Origin: Vagococcus_D sp963518325
GTDB taxonomy: Bacteria; Bacillota; Bacilli; Lactobacillales; Vagococcaceae
Direction of reading: 5' to 3'
NCBI RefSeq assembly: GCF_963518325.1
Contig: NZ_CAUQJB010000002.1
Span: 248,001-312,000, forward strand
Length of the DNA stretch: 64,000 nt
Below the pieces are notes generated by a model. That model made no database searches and was not told where the DNA came from. It saw only the letters and a program-made list of their open reading frames with translations. Shown here piece after piece: positions 26,874 through 35,327 of the stretch (within the stretch, counting starts at the first letter, position 1; each line of letters starts with the position of its first letter). The position numbers and the translations under genes are program-made.

Positions 26874-28163
26874 ATGGCTTATGAAAAAGTTCCAACGTCT
26901 GTCCAACAATTTATGGATGAAATTAGTGCTAAAACCCAAGCTGATAATCCACAATGGGGAGAATTTTTCTCAAATTGTTTCGCCAATACTCTTTTGACAA
27001 CGGTTAAACGTTTAGAGGATAACACAACATTCTTACTAACTGGTGATATCCCTGCGATGTGGTTAAGAGACTCTACAGCTCAAGTTCGCCCTTATTTACC
27101 GATTGCAAAAAAGGACCCTGATTTAGCAGAGATGATTGCCGGTTTGGTGAAACGTCAATTTTTCTATATTAACATGGATCCATATGCCAATGCCTTTAAT
27201 GAAGAAGCAAACAATGCGGGTCATCAAGACGATCACACTGTGATGACTCCTTGGATTTGGGAACGTAAATATGAAATCGATTCATTGTGCTACCCAGTTC
27301 AATTGGCTTACTTACTTTACAAAGCAACAGGTGACACGGCCCACTTTAACCAAGATTTCCAAGATGGTGTGGAAAAGATATTAACCGTTTGGGAAACTGA
27401 ACAAGATCATAGCCAATCTCCTTATAACTTTGAACGTGAGACTTGGCGTGAAGAAGATACCTTAACTCACGATGGCAAAGGAACACCTGTTGGTAAAACC
27501 GGCATGACCTGGTCTGGTTTCCGTCCAAGTGATGACCGTTGTATTTACGGTTATTTAGTTCCTTCCAATATGTTTGCCGTCGTCGTTCTGGATTATTTGG
27601 CAGAAATTTACACAGATATCCTGCCACAACCAGCTGTTGTCAGTCGTGCTAATCAGCTAAAAAAAGAAATCGATGCTGGCATCAAAAAGTTCGCTCAAGT
27701 TAACAACGCCAATGGCGAAACGATTTTTGCTTACGAAGTTGACGGCTTAGGCAATTTCTCTATACAAGACGATTCCAATGTGCCAAGTTTAATGGCCGCA
27801 CCATACTTAGGTTATTGTGAGGATACCGATCCGGTTTACTTAGCTACTAGAAAAACCTTGCTAAGCAAAGAAAATCCTTATTATTATGAAGGCAAGTTCG
27901 CTAAAGGCATCGGCAGCTCACATACACCAGAAAATTACATTTGGCCAATCGCTGTTTCCATTGAAGGAATGACCACTTCTGATAAATCAGAGAAAAAACG
28001 AATCCTTGATATGTTAGCCGCCACAACTGGTGGGACTGGTTTAATGCACGAAGGAGTGAACGTCGACAACCCTGAGGAATTTACTCGCGAATGGTTCTCA
28101 TGGGCCAACATGATGTTCTGCGAATTAGTCATGGACTACTACGACATCCGCGTTGAAAAATAA
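26874..28163 (+). CDS. GH125 exo-alpha-1,6-mannosidase (cytoplasmic)
   Basis: GH125 enzymes remove alpha-1,6-linked mannose from the N-glycan core after the outer residues are gone. The 429-residue length and the family-hallmark segment GDIPAMWLRDSTAQVRPYLP (residues 57-76) support the call; another conserved block is GSSHTPENYIWPIA. The ATG has GGAGG nine bases upstream. No signal peptide. It is the first gene of a plus-strand operon with GH38 and GH1, under the paired operators. Confidence 0.95.
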   Translation: MAYEKVPTSVQQFMDEISAKTQADNPQWGEFFSNCFANTLLTTVKRLEDNTTFLLTGDIPAMWLRDSTAQVRPYLPIAKKDPDLAEMIAGLVKRQFFYINMDPYANAFNEEANNAGHQDDHTVMTPWIWERKYEIDSLCYPVQLAYLLYKATGDTAHFNQDFQDGVEKILTVWETEQDHSQSPYNFERETWREEDTLTHDGKGTPVGKTGMTWSGFRPSDDRCIYGYLVPSNMFAVVVLDYLAEIYTDILPQPAVVSRANQLKKEIDAGIKKFAQVNNANGETIFAYEVDGLGNFSIQDDSNVPSLMAAPYLGYCEDTDPVYLATRKTLLSKENPYYYEGKFAKGIGSSHTPENYIWPIAVSIEGMTTSDKSEKKRILDMLAATTGGTGLMHEGVNVDNPEEFTREWFSWANMMFCELVMDYYDIRVEK

Positions 28164-28224
28164 AGTCTGAGAACAGATGGCAACGAATAAAAAGATATGA
28201 CGCTTCAACAAAATAAACTAATCG

Positions 28225-28250
28225 GGGCTAGTCTTTTCAGAGACTAGCTC
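28225..28250 (+). promoter_or_regulatory. Intergenic hairpin directly before the GH38 ribosome site
   Basis: A 10-bp stem (28225-28234 with 28241-28250, one G-T pair) with a 6-base loop, ending five bases before AAGGAG. The following T-run is only three bases, so it is more likely a processing or stabilising hairpin than a terminator. Confidence 0.5.
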
Positions 28251-28268
28251 TTTACAAGGAGACTCATC

Positions 28269-30959
28269 ATGACAAAGAAAAAAGTCTACATTATTTCCCA
28301 TAGTCACTGGGACCGTGAATGGTACATGCCTTATGAACAACATCATATGCGCTTAGTTGCCCTAATGGACGACCTTTTAGAAACCTTTAAAACCGACCCG
28401 GACTTTCATAGTTTTCACTTAGATGGACAAACGATTTCACTGGATGATTATTTAGAAGTTCGTCCCCAAAAAGAACAAGAAGTTCGCCAAGCCATTGCTG
28501 ATGGCAAGTTAAAAATTGGTCCCTTCTATATCTTGCAAGATGACTTCTTAATCAGTGCGGAATCCAATACCCGTAATATGTTAATTGGTTTAGAGGAAAG
28601 TAAAAAATGGGGCGATCCTGTCCTCCTTGGCTATTTCCCAGATACCTTTGGCAATATGGGGCAAGCCCCTCAAATGATGCAAGAAGGCGGTATCGAAGTC
28701 GCAGCATTTGGTCGTGGTGTTAAACCAACAGGCTTTAATAACGCGGTCATTAACGATGAAAAATATGCCTCACAGTTTTCAGAAATGTGGTGGCAAGGTC
28801 CCGATGGTTCCAAAATTTTCAGCGTGCTCTTTGCCAACTGGTACAGTAATGGCAATGAAATTCCGTCTGAAAAAGAAGCGGCCATCTCTTTCTGGGACAC
28901 TAAATTAGCAGATGCCGAAGCTTATGCCTCAACTGGTCATCTTTTAATGATGAATGGCTGTGATCACCAACCCTTACAAAAAGACGTGACCGAGGCTATT
29001 AAACTAGCCAATGAGCTTTATCCAGATTACGAATTTGTTCACAGCAGTTTCGATGAATACTTAACAGCTGTTATGGCAGATGCCCCTGACACCTTAAGCA
29101 CTGTCGAAGGTGAACTAACCAGCCAAGAAACAGATGGGTGGTACACCCTGGCTAATACCTCTTCATCACGGATTTACTTAAAGCAAAAAAACACAGAAGT
29201 CCAGCGCCAATTAGAAAGCATTACCGAACCTTTAGCTACTATGGCTTACGAGGTCACTGGCAAATATCCCCATGACGAATTGCGTTATGCTTGGAAATTA
29301 CTCTTGCAAAACCACCCTCATGATAGCATTTGTGGCTGTAGCGTCGATGAAGTTCATCAAGAAATGATGACGCGTTTCGCCAAATCATTAGAGGTCGGCC
29401 GCTTCCTAGCTAGTGAAGCCCTAGAAAGCTTAACCAACGCCATTGACACCAGTCGCTTTCCAGAAGGCAGCAAACCTTTTGTTCTTTTCAATACTAGTGG
29501 CAATCAAAAATCCGATGTGGTTGAAACAGAAATTGAATGGAAACGAGGTCTTTTTTCAGAAGGTGCGCCGAATGCTCAATATACCAAACTAAAAAATGAA
29601 GCCGTTCCAGAATTAGTCGTCATTGATGAAACAGGTGAAGAAGTTGAGGCTGAAGTTATTAGCTCAGAAGTTCGCTTCGGTTACGATTTGCCAAAAGATG
29701 GTTTCAGAATTCCCTTTATGGCACGCTATATTAAAGTCCGAGTAATGGTCAGCAAGATGGCTGAAATGTCTTGGAAAGGCTATGCTCTCGTTGAAAAAGC
29801 CAGCCAAAAACAAGCAACCAGCTTAATTAAAGACAAGGGTCACTTATTGGAAAATGCCTTCTTAAAAGTCATCGTCAAATCTGACGGTCGCTTAACGATT
29901 ACTGATAAAACGACGAAGACGACTTATGACAATTTCTTAACTTACGAAAATGTCGGTGATATTGCCAATGAATATATCTTTAAACAACCTAAAAATGACA
30001 CAGCAATCTACGCCCACGACTTCCCATTAGACGTCTCTGTAGTGACCGACAGTCCCCTTCAAGCCGAAATCGCACTGACTCAAAGAATGCTGATTCCAGT
30101 CAGTGCTGATGAAACGGTCTTAAACGAAGAGATGTTTTCCGTCACGGAGTTCAGACATCGGAATGCTGGTCGCAGCAAAGAATTAGCACCATTGGAGCTT
30201 ACGACGATTGTTCGCTTGGATCAAAACAGTTCACAATTGAAATTTACTACTAGCTTTAATAATCAAATGAAAAATCACCGTCTACGGGTGCTCTTCCCAA
30301 CGAAAATCCAGACAGATGTTCACTACGCTGAAAGCATTTACGAAGTCGTAGAGCGACCAAACAGTGTTAGCAGTTCGTGGGAAAATCCCACAAACCCGCA
30401 ACACCAACATTCGTTTGCCAATGTCAGAGATGATAAAGCTGGTGTCACTGTGGCCAATTACGGCCTCAATGAATACGAATTAGTTAAAGAGGATACAACT
30501 CTAGCCTTAACGATTTTCCGAGGGACTGGTGAACTAGGGGATTGGGGGTTCTTCGCTACTCCAGAAGCACAGTGTATCGGTCAACAACAAGTGGCCTTTG
30601 CCGTTGATTTCCATGGCTCAGATGATTACAACAAGACATTTAAAGCCGCTCAAAATTTCCAAATACCTGTGTCAAGTACTCAAACAACCGTTCACAGTGG
30701 AGCTTTAGCAACAACCAATCAGTTCTTAAGTATTGATTCAGAAGGTTATTTACTAACGACCATGAAACGCAAAGAACATCAAAGTGAGGTTATCGTTCGA
30801 GGGTATAACCTGTCTAACACGGTCTCCTATCCGTTAGCGCTGACAATCAAAGGTTACTCCCCAGAACGAGCAACTTTAATCGAAACACTAAGTGAAAAAA
30901 AATTAACAAATACTTTGGCATCCGCGGAAATTCATAGTACAATTTGGAAGAAAGATTAA
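28269..30959 (+). CDS. GH38 alpha-mannosidase (cytoplasmic)
   Basis: An exo-alpha-mannosidase of 896 residues, typical of bacterial GH38 (some act on alpha-1,3-mannose). The N-terminal zinc motif SHSHWDREW (His11, Asp15 region), PDTFGNMGQ (nucleophile Asp125) and NHPHDSICGCSVDEVH (about 350-365, further zinc ligand) are all present. A long beta-rich C-terminal region completes the fold. It lies 105 bases after GH125, with a hairpin in the gap, and has AAGGAG before the ATG. Together with GH92 and GH125 it would reduce a high-mannose N-glycan to its beta-linked core. Confidence 0.95.
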   Translation: MTKKKVYIISHSHWDREWYMPYEQHHMRLVALMDDLLETFKTDPDFHSFHLDGQTISLDDYLEVRPQKEQEVRQAIADGKLKIGPFYILQDDFLISAESNTRNMLIGLEESKKWGDPVLLGYFPDTFGNMGQAPQMMQEGGIEVAAFGRGVKPTGFNNAVINDEKYASQFSEMWWQGPDGSKIFSVLFANWYSNGNEIPSEKEAAISFWDTKLADAEAYASTGHLLMMNGCDHQPLQKDVTEAIKLANELYPDYEFVHSSFDEYLTAVMADAPDTLSTVEGELTSQETDGWYTLANTSSSRIYLKQKNTEVQRQLESITEPLATMAYEVTGKYPHDELRYAWKLLLQNHPHDSICGCSVDEVHQEMMTRFAKSLEVGRFLASEALESLTNAIDTSRFPEGSKPFVLFNTSGNQKSDVVETEIEWKRGLFSEGAPNAQYTKLKNEAVPELVVIDETGEEVEAEVISSEVRFGYDLPKDGFRIPFMARYIKVRVMVSKMAEMSWKGYALVEKASQKQATSLIKDKGHLLENAFLKVIVKSDGRLTITDKTTKTTYDNFLTYENVGDIANEYIFKQPKNDTAIYAHDFPLDVSVVTDSPLQAEIALTQRMLIPVSADETVLNEEMFSVTEFRHRNAGRSKELAPLELTTIVRLDQNSSQLKFTTSFNNQMKNHRLRVLFPTKIQTDVHYAESIYEVVERPNSVSSSWENPTNPQHQHSFANVRDDKAGVTVANYGLNEYELVKEDTTLALTIFRGTGELGDWGFFATPEAQCIGQQQVAFAVDFHGSDDYNKTFKAAQNFQIPVSSTQTTVHSGALATTNQFLSIDSEGYLLTTMKRKEHQSEVIVRGYNLSNTVSYPLALTIKGYSPERATLIETLSEKKLTNTLASAEIHSTIWKKD

Positions 30960-30964
30960 AAAAA

Positions 30965-30997
30965 GTTGGACAGGCGCTCTTTAGAACCCTGTCCGAC
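30965..30997 (+). promoter_or_regulatory. Intergenic hairpin directly before the GH1 ribosome site
   Basis: A 10-bp stem with one G-T pair (30965-30974 with 30988-30997), five bases before AAGGAG. It has the same position relative to the ribosome site as the hairpin before GH38. Confidence 0.5.
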
Positions 30998-31017
30998 CAA
31001 AAAGGAGAATTCAAGAA

Positions 31018-32397
31018 ATGAGAAAATTTCCAGAGAATTTCTTTTGGGGTGCTGCAGCCTCAGCCCCACAAACAGAAGGTGCAGCTCTAATCGATGGTAA
31101 AAGTCCATCAACATGGGACTTTTGGTACAAAAAAGAACCCGAACGATTCTTTAACCAAGTAGGACCTCAAGACACCTCTAATGTTTATTATCAGTACAAA
31201 GAAGATGTTCAACTGATGCAGGATATGTCATTGAATTCATATCGGACCTCTATCTCGTGGAGCCGTCTATTACCTGATGGCAAAACGATCAACAAAAGTG
31301 CTGTTGACTATTACCGTGCTTATTTCACTGAATTAAAAGCCAAGGGCGTCGAGCCGATTATGAACTTATTCCACTTCGACATGCCAATGTGGTTAATGGA
31401 GAAAGGGGGCTGGGAAAATCGTGAGTCCGTTGACGCTTTTGCCTTTTACGCTGACACGGCCTTCACACTTTTTGGCGACATCGTCAAAAAATGGGCAACT
31501 TTTAACGAGCCAATGGTTCATATCGAATGCGGTTATTTAGGTGATGCCCACTACCCAGCGGTCCATGACTATAAACGTGCGATTCAAGTTGGCTTCCACA
31601 CCGTGATGGCCCATGCCAAAGCCGTTGAAGCCTTCCGTAAAAATAAAAACAACGATGGCGAAATTTCTTGTATTCTCAACCTCTCCCCTGTCTACGCTAA
31701 AAGCGATGATGAAAAAGATCAGGAAGCTCGTCGCCTAGCCGATTTGTTATTAATCAGAAGTTTACTTGACCCAATCGTCCTAGGAACGTTTCCTGAAGAA
31801 TTAATCGCTCTGTGCAAACAAGCCGATTTACTGCCAGAAATTGTCGAAGGCGATTTAAAAATTATCGCAAACAATAAAATTGATTTCTTAGGCGTTAACT
31901 ACTACCAGCCGCTACGGGTTCAACACCAAGATCAGCCCGATCTGGAAACCATCACGCCTAGTTCCTTCTTTAAAGGCTATGATTGGCCAGAAAAACGAAT
32001 TAACCCTCACCGTGGTTGGGAAATTTACCCTGAAGGGATTTATGATATTTCCATGCGCATCAAGAATGACTATGGTAACTTGCCATGGTTTATCTCGGAA
32101 AATGGGATGGGAGTTGAAGGTGAAGAAAAATTCATCGATGAAAAGGGCATTGTCCAAGACGATTACCGAATTGAATTTATTGAAGATCACCTTCAATTCT
32201 TACATCAATCAATTGAAGATGGCAGTAATTGCTTCGGTTATCACCTGTGGACATTCGTCGACTGTTGGTCATGGCTAAATGCTTATAAAAACCGTTATGG
32301 CTTTTACCGTGTTGACATCGAAGATAACTTCAAGCGTTATCCAAAACAATCAAGCTTTTGGATGAAAGAAGTCATTGAACGCAATGCAATAAATTAA
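31018..32397 (+). CDS. GH1 beta-glycosidase (beta-glucosidase or beta-mannosidase type)
   Basis: A 459-residue GH1 retaining beta-glycosidase: acid/base Glu164 in TFNEP and nucleophile Glu361 in ISENGMG. The aglycone end has CWSWLNAYKNRYGF (416-429). Compared with 6-phospho-beta-galactosidases (SWSNGYEKRYG), Ser418 and Tyr427 are kept, but the Lys that binds the phosphate is Asn425, so a non-phosphorylated substrate is likely. In this operon, mannose-beta-1,4-GlcNAc left after alpha-mannosidase action is a reasonable candidate (inference). Last gene of the GH125-GH38-GH1 operon. Confidence 0.9.
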   Translation: MRKFPENFFWGAAASAPQTEGAALIDGKSPSTWDFWYKKEPERFFNQVGPQDTSNVYYQYKEDVQLMQDMSLNSYRTSISWSRLLPDGKTINKSAVDYYRAYFTELKAKGVEPIMNLFHFDMPMWLMEKGGWENRESVDAFAFYADTAFTLFGDIVKKWATFNEPMVHIECGYLGDAHYPAVHDYKRAIQVGFHTVMAHAKAVEAFRKNKNNDGEISCILNLSPVYAKSDDEKDQEARRLADLLLIRSLLDPIVLGTFPEELIALCKQADLLPEIVEGDLKIIANNKIDFLGVNYYQPLRVQHQDQPDLETITPSSFFKGYDWPEKRINPHRGWEIYPEGIYDISMRIKNDYGNLPWFISENGMGVEGEEKFIDEKGIVQDDYRIEFIEDHLQFLHQSIEDGSNCFGYHLWTFVDCWSWLNAYKNRYGFYRVDIEDNFKRYPKQSSFWMKEVIERNAIN

Positions 32398-32403
32398 TAA
32401 AAA

Positions 32404-32437
32404 GGCTGATTAGCTAAGGCTAAATCAGCCTTTTTTT
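32404..32437 (+). terminator. Terminator of the GH125-GH38-GH1 operon
   Basis: Stem GGCTGATTAGC against GCTAAATCAGCC (32404-32414 with 32419-32430, one bulge) followed by a seven-T run. Confidence 0.85.
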
Positions 32438-32594
32438 ACTTATTTAACTTTTTTGATAATTAAATGAAATTCCCACTCCACAGCTCATGAGATTTCATCA
32501 ATTAAATAATAACTCCTTCTCAATTCCCCCACTATAATATGTTATAATGACAGTTGACTTTTAATCATAATCTCGCTGAAAGGAGAACCCATTT

Positions 32595-34430
32595 ATGATT
32601 CAAGATAAATATGCTGTCCTCCAAACCTATTTTGGTTATTCAGAGTTTCGTGAAGGACAAACCGAAATCATCGATGCTCTCGTCTCAGGACAAGACGTAC
32701 TTGGCATCATGCCAACTGGCGCAGGAAAATCTTTGTGTTATCAAGTTCCCGCCCTTTTATTTGACGGCCTAACGATCGTGGTCTCCCCTCTGATTTCTTT
32801 GATGAAAGACCAAGTAACGGCCCTTAATCAAGTTGGGATTCCAGCCGCTTTTTTAAATAGCTCATTAACGCCCAGCCAACAAGGTCGAATGATGCAGAAT
32901 GCTCGTAATAATCACTATAAATTAATTTATGTCGCCCCTGAGCAACTAACGACACCACGCTTTTTGGAATTTTCCCGAACCGTTAATGTGGCCTTTGTCA
33001 GCGTCGATGAGGCTCATTGTGTCTCACAGTGGGGGCAGGATTTTCGACCAGGTTATTTACAAATCAATGACTATTTGGACGCTTTGCCAAACCGCCCGAT
33101 TGTCGGCGCCTTTACGGCAACTGCTACTAACTTGGTGAAAGAAGATATTAGCCAACTCCTTAGATTACGAGATCCTTTAACCTTAACCACCGGTTTTGAC
33201 CGCAAAAACTTATCATTTGCCGTTGAAAAACCAAAAGATAAATTCCGATTCGTTCAGGATTATATTGCCAAGCGAGAAGATATTAGCGGCATCATCTATT
33301 GCCAGTCTCGTAAAAATGTCGAAGAGGTTTGCCAACGCTTATCAGACCTTGGCCATGCGGCAACACGCTATCACGCAGGCCTGTCCAGCGATGAGCGCCA
33401 AGCCAATCAAGAACTGTTTGTCACTGACAAAATGAAACTAATGGTTGCGACCAATGCTTTCGGTATGGGAATTGATAAATCCAATGTAGCCTTTGTCATT
33501 CACTACAACATGCCTAAAAACATGGAAAGCTATTATCAAGAAGCTGGTCGTGCTGGTCGTGATGGCACGCCTGCCGAATGTATCTTACTATACAGTGGTC
33601 GCGATGTGGTCATGAATCAATTTTTTATCGACAACGATAATGAAAATGACCAACTATCCGAAGCCGAGCGTGAGTCCTTTAAAAAGCATGAACAGGAACG
33701 GCTAAAACGAATGTCCTTCTATTGCTTTACACAAGATTGTCTTCGCCATTATATTCTGAATTATTTTGGCGAAGCCTCTGGAAATTATTGTGGCAACTGT
33801 AGCAATTGTTTAACTAATTTTGATAAAGTTGATGTGACTGTTCACGCACAAAAAATCATTTCCTGCGTTAAACGCTTGAGAGAAAACTTTGGAACCAAAA
33901 TGGTCATCGACGTCTTACGTGGCAGTGAACAAAAACGGATTAAAACACTCCGTCTTGACAATGTTTCCACTTATGGAATTATGAAAGATACAAGTGAAAA
34001 ACAAATTCGGCAGATGGTCGAATTTATGCTAGCCGAGGGTTACCTAATCACCAGTGACGGTCAATATCCCGTTCTACAATTGGGCTTTCGAGCGAAGGAT
34101 CTATTAACGCCTCAAGCCCAATTAATGATGAACCTAGCTAAAGACGAAGAACCTAAAAAGAAAATCACCGTCACAGACGATGTGGCCAATCCAGCGCTCT
34201 TTGCCCGCTTGCAAATCTTGCGACGTGAGTTTGCTGACGAGCAAAAAGTGCCAGCTTATATTGTCTTTAATGATGCAACTTTAAGGGAGATGTCTGCCCG
34301 CTTACCAGAAAGTAGCGCACAGCTTGGCACAATTAGCGGTGTCGGAACAGTCAAACTCGATAAGTACGGCGATGCCTTCTTAGAGGTCATCACTACTTAC
34401 TTAAACGAAACAGCTGAAACTACAGAGTAA
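32595..34430 (+). CDS. recQ: ATP-dependent DNA helicase RecQ
   Basis: A 3'-5' DNA helicase of recombination and repair. The 611-residue protein has Walker A MPTGAGKS (39-46), DEAH box (VDEAHCVSQWGQDFRPGY), helicase motif VI QEAGRAGRDG, a zinc-binding set of four Cys (CLRHYILNYFGE then NYCGNCSNC), and a C-terminal HRDC domain. AAAGGAG precedes the ATG. It is monocistronic, ended by a hairpin shared with the next convergent gene. It separates the glycan operon from chbG and seems unrelated to it. Confidence 0.97.
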   Translation: MIQDKYAVLQTYFGYSEFREGQTEIIDALVSGQDVLGIMPTGAGKSLCYQVPALLFDGLTIVVSPLISLMKDQVTALNQVGIPAAFLNSSLTPSQQGRMMQNARNNHYKLIYVAPEQLTTPRFLEFSRTVNVAFVSVDEAHCVSQWGQDFRPGYLQINDYLDALPNRPIVGAFTATATNLVKEDISQLLRLRDPLTLTTGFDRKNLSFAVEKPKDKFRFVQDYIAKREDISGIIYCQSRKNVEEVCQRLSDLGHAATRYHAGLSSDERQANQELFVTDKMKLMVATNAFGMGIDKSNVAFVIHYNMPKNMESYYQEAGRAGRDGTPAECILLYSGRDVVMNQFFIDNDNENDQLSEAERESFKKHEQERLKRMSFYCFTQDCLRHYILNYFGEASGNYCGNCSNCLTNFDKVDVTVHAQKIISCVKRLRENFGTKMVIDVLRGSEQKRIKTLRLDNVSTYGIMKDTSEKQIRQMVEFMLAEGYLITSDGQYPVLQLGFRAKDLLTPQAQLMMNLAKDEEPKKKITVTDDVANPALFARLQILRREFADEQKVPAYIVFNDATLREMSARLPESSAQLGTISGVGTVKLDKYGDAFLEVITTYLNETAETTE

Positions 34431-34432
34431 AA

Positions 34433-34466
34433 AAGTGAATCGCCAAGGGGCGATTCACTTTTTTTT
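34433..34466. terminator. Bidirectional terminator between recQ and chbG-like gene
   Basis: A 12-bp perfect stem (34433-34444 with 34449-34460), poly-T on both strands. The right arm covers the last codons of the minus-strand gene. Confidence 0.85.
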
Positions 34467-35258
34467 ACTTAGGAATGAACTTAAATCAATTCGTGGCATT
34501 TTAACCGCCTGATCGTAACGAATAGTTTCTACACCAAGTCCTTTTAGCGTTAGCTTAACCATTTTCTTGGAAAAAAGCTTCGCCTCTTTGTCTCGCTCTT
34601 CTGCAATCTGATTACCACTAACTCCACTATTACCTGTTTGACGCATCTCAGCTGAATCAAAGGCCGGATGAATCACATAGAAATACTGGCCAGCCGGCAC
34701 TGATTTCAAAAACTCCAGCGTGCGGATATCACGGTTAATCAACTTGTCCACATTAGGTGGAACCGAATAATAGTCAGCGTGATTAAGTAAGCCTTTTTCA
34801 ACTGTCCATTGATCAACTGCTGCTTGCAGCCCAGGTATAAAACTTTCAGGAAACATATGAGAATCTGCGTAACTAATCTTAAATCCCAAGTCAAGCAACC
34901 GTTGATACTGTGCTTCATACTCCGCCATTATGACTGAGACAGACGGTGTCGTTTCAAGAAACTGTTTGGGATCTGCCAGAAAATAACCAGCTTGATCCAC
35001 TAAGCCACTAGCCAGTTCTAATTCGGTCAAAGGGCCCCACTTAACCTTGTCCCATTCCGAATTCAAAACTAGATGAACCCCGAAACAAACCGAATCATAT
35101 GCTTTTAACTTGGCTGCCGCCTCTTCAATTTTAGGCCCCACAGCCATCAGCGAAACATTCTTAACAATCCCTGTTTCAATCACCTTCACCATCGCTTCAT
35201 TGGCAGATGTGCTGGAACCAGCATCATCTGCCCTTAAAATCAATTGCCGCTTACTCAT
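34455..35258 (-). CDS. chbG: YdjC/ChbG-family carbohydrate deacetylase
   Basis: This family removes an N-acetyl group from chito-oligosaccharides with a bound metal ion. The N-terminal LRADDAGSSTSANEA carries the paired Asp metal site, and further ligand-type histidines occur in FGVHLVLN, DSHMFPE and YFYVIHPAF. At 267 residues the length is normal. GAGGGG lies just before the ATG. With GH84 and GH3 nearby it may process GlcNAc-containing fragments, but it is separated from them by recQ, so a functional link is only suggested. Confidence 0.85.
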   Translation of the reverse strand: MSKRQLILRADDAGSSTSANEAMVKVIETGIVKNVSLMAVGPKIEEAAAKLKAYDSVCFGVHLVLNSEWDKVKWGPLTELELASGLVDQAGYFLADPKQFLETTPSVSVIMAEYEAQYQRLLDLGFKISYADSHMFPESFIPGLQAAVDQWTVEKGLLNHADYYSVPPNVDKLINRDIRTLEFLKSVPAGQYFYVIHPAFDSAEMRQTGNSGVSGNQIAEERDKEAKLFSKKMVKLTLKGLGVETIRYDQAVKMPRIDLSSFLSKKK

Positions 35259-35292
35259 TAAGTCCCCTCATTTCATCTTCAATTTAATAAAA

Positions 35293-35324
35293 AACAGCCA
35301 GCCCATAATTTCCGGCTGACTGTT
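35293..35324 (-). terminator. Terminator of the CNNM-type gene
   Basis: An 11-bp stem with one G-T pair (35293-35303 with 35314-35324), followed by TTTT on the minus strand. Confidence 0.8.
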
Positions 35325-35327
35325 CCC

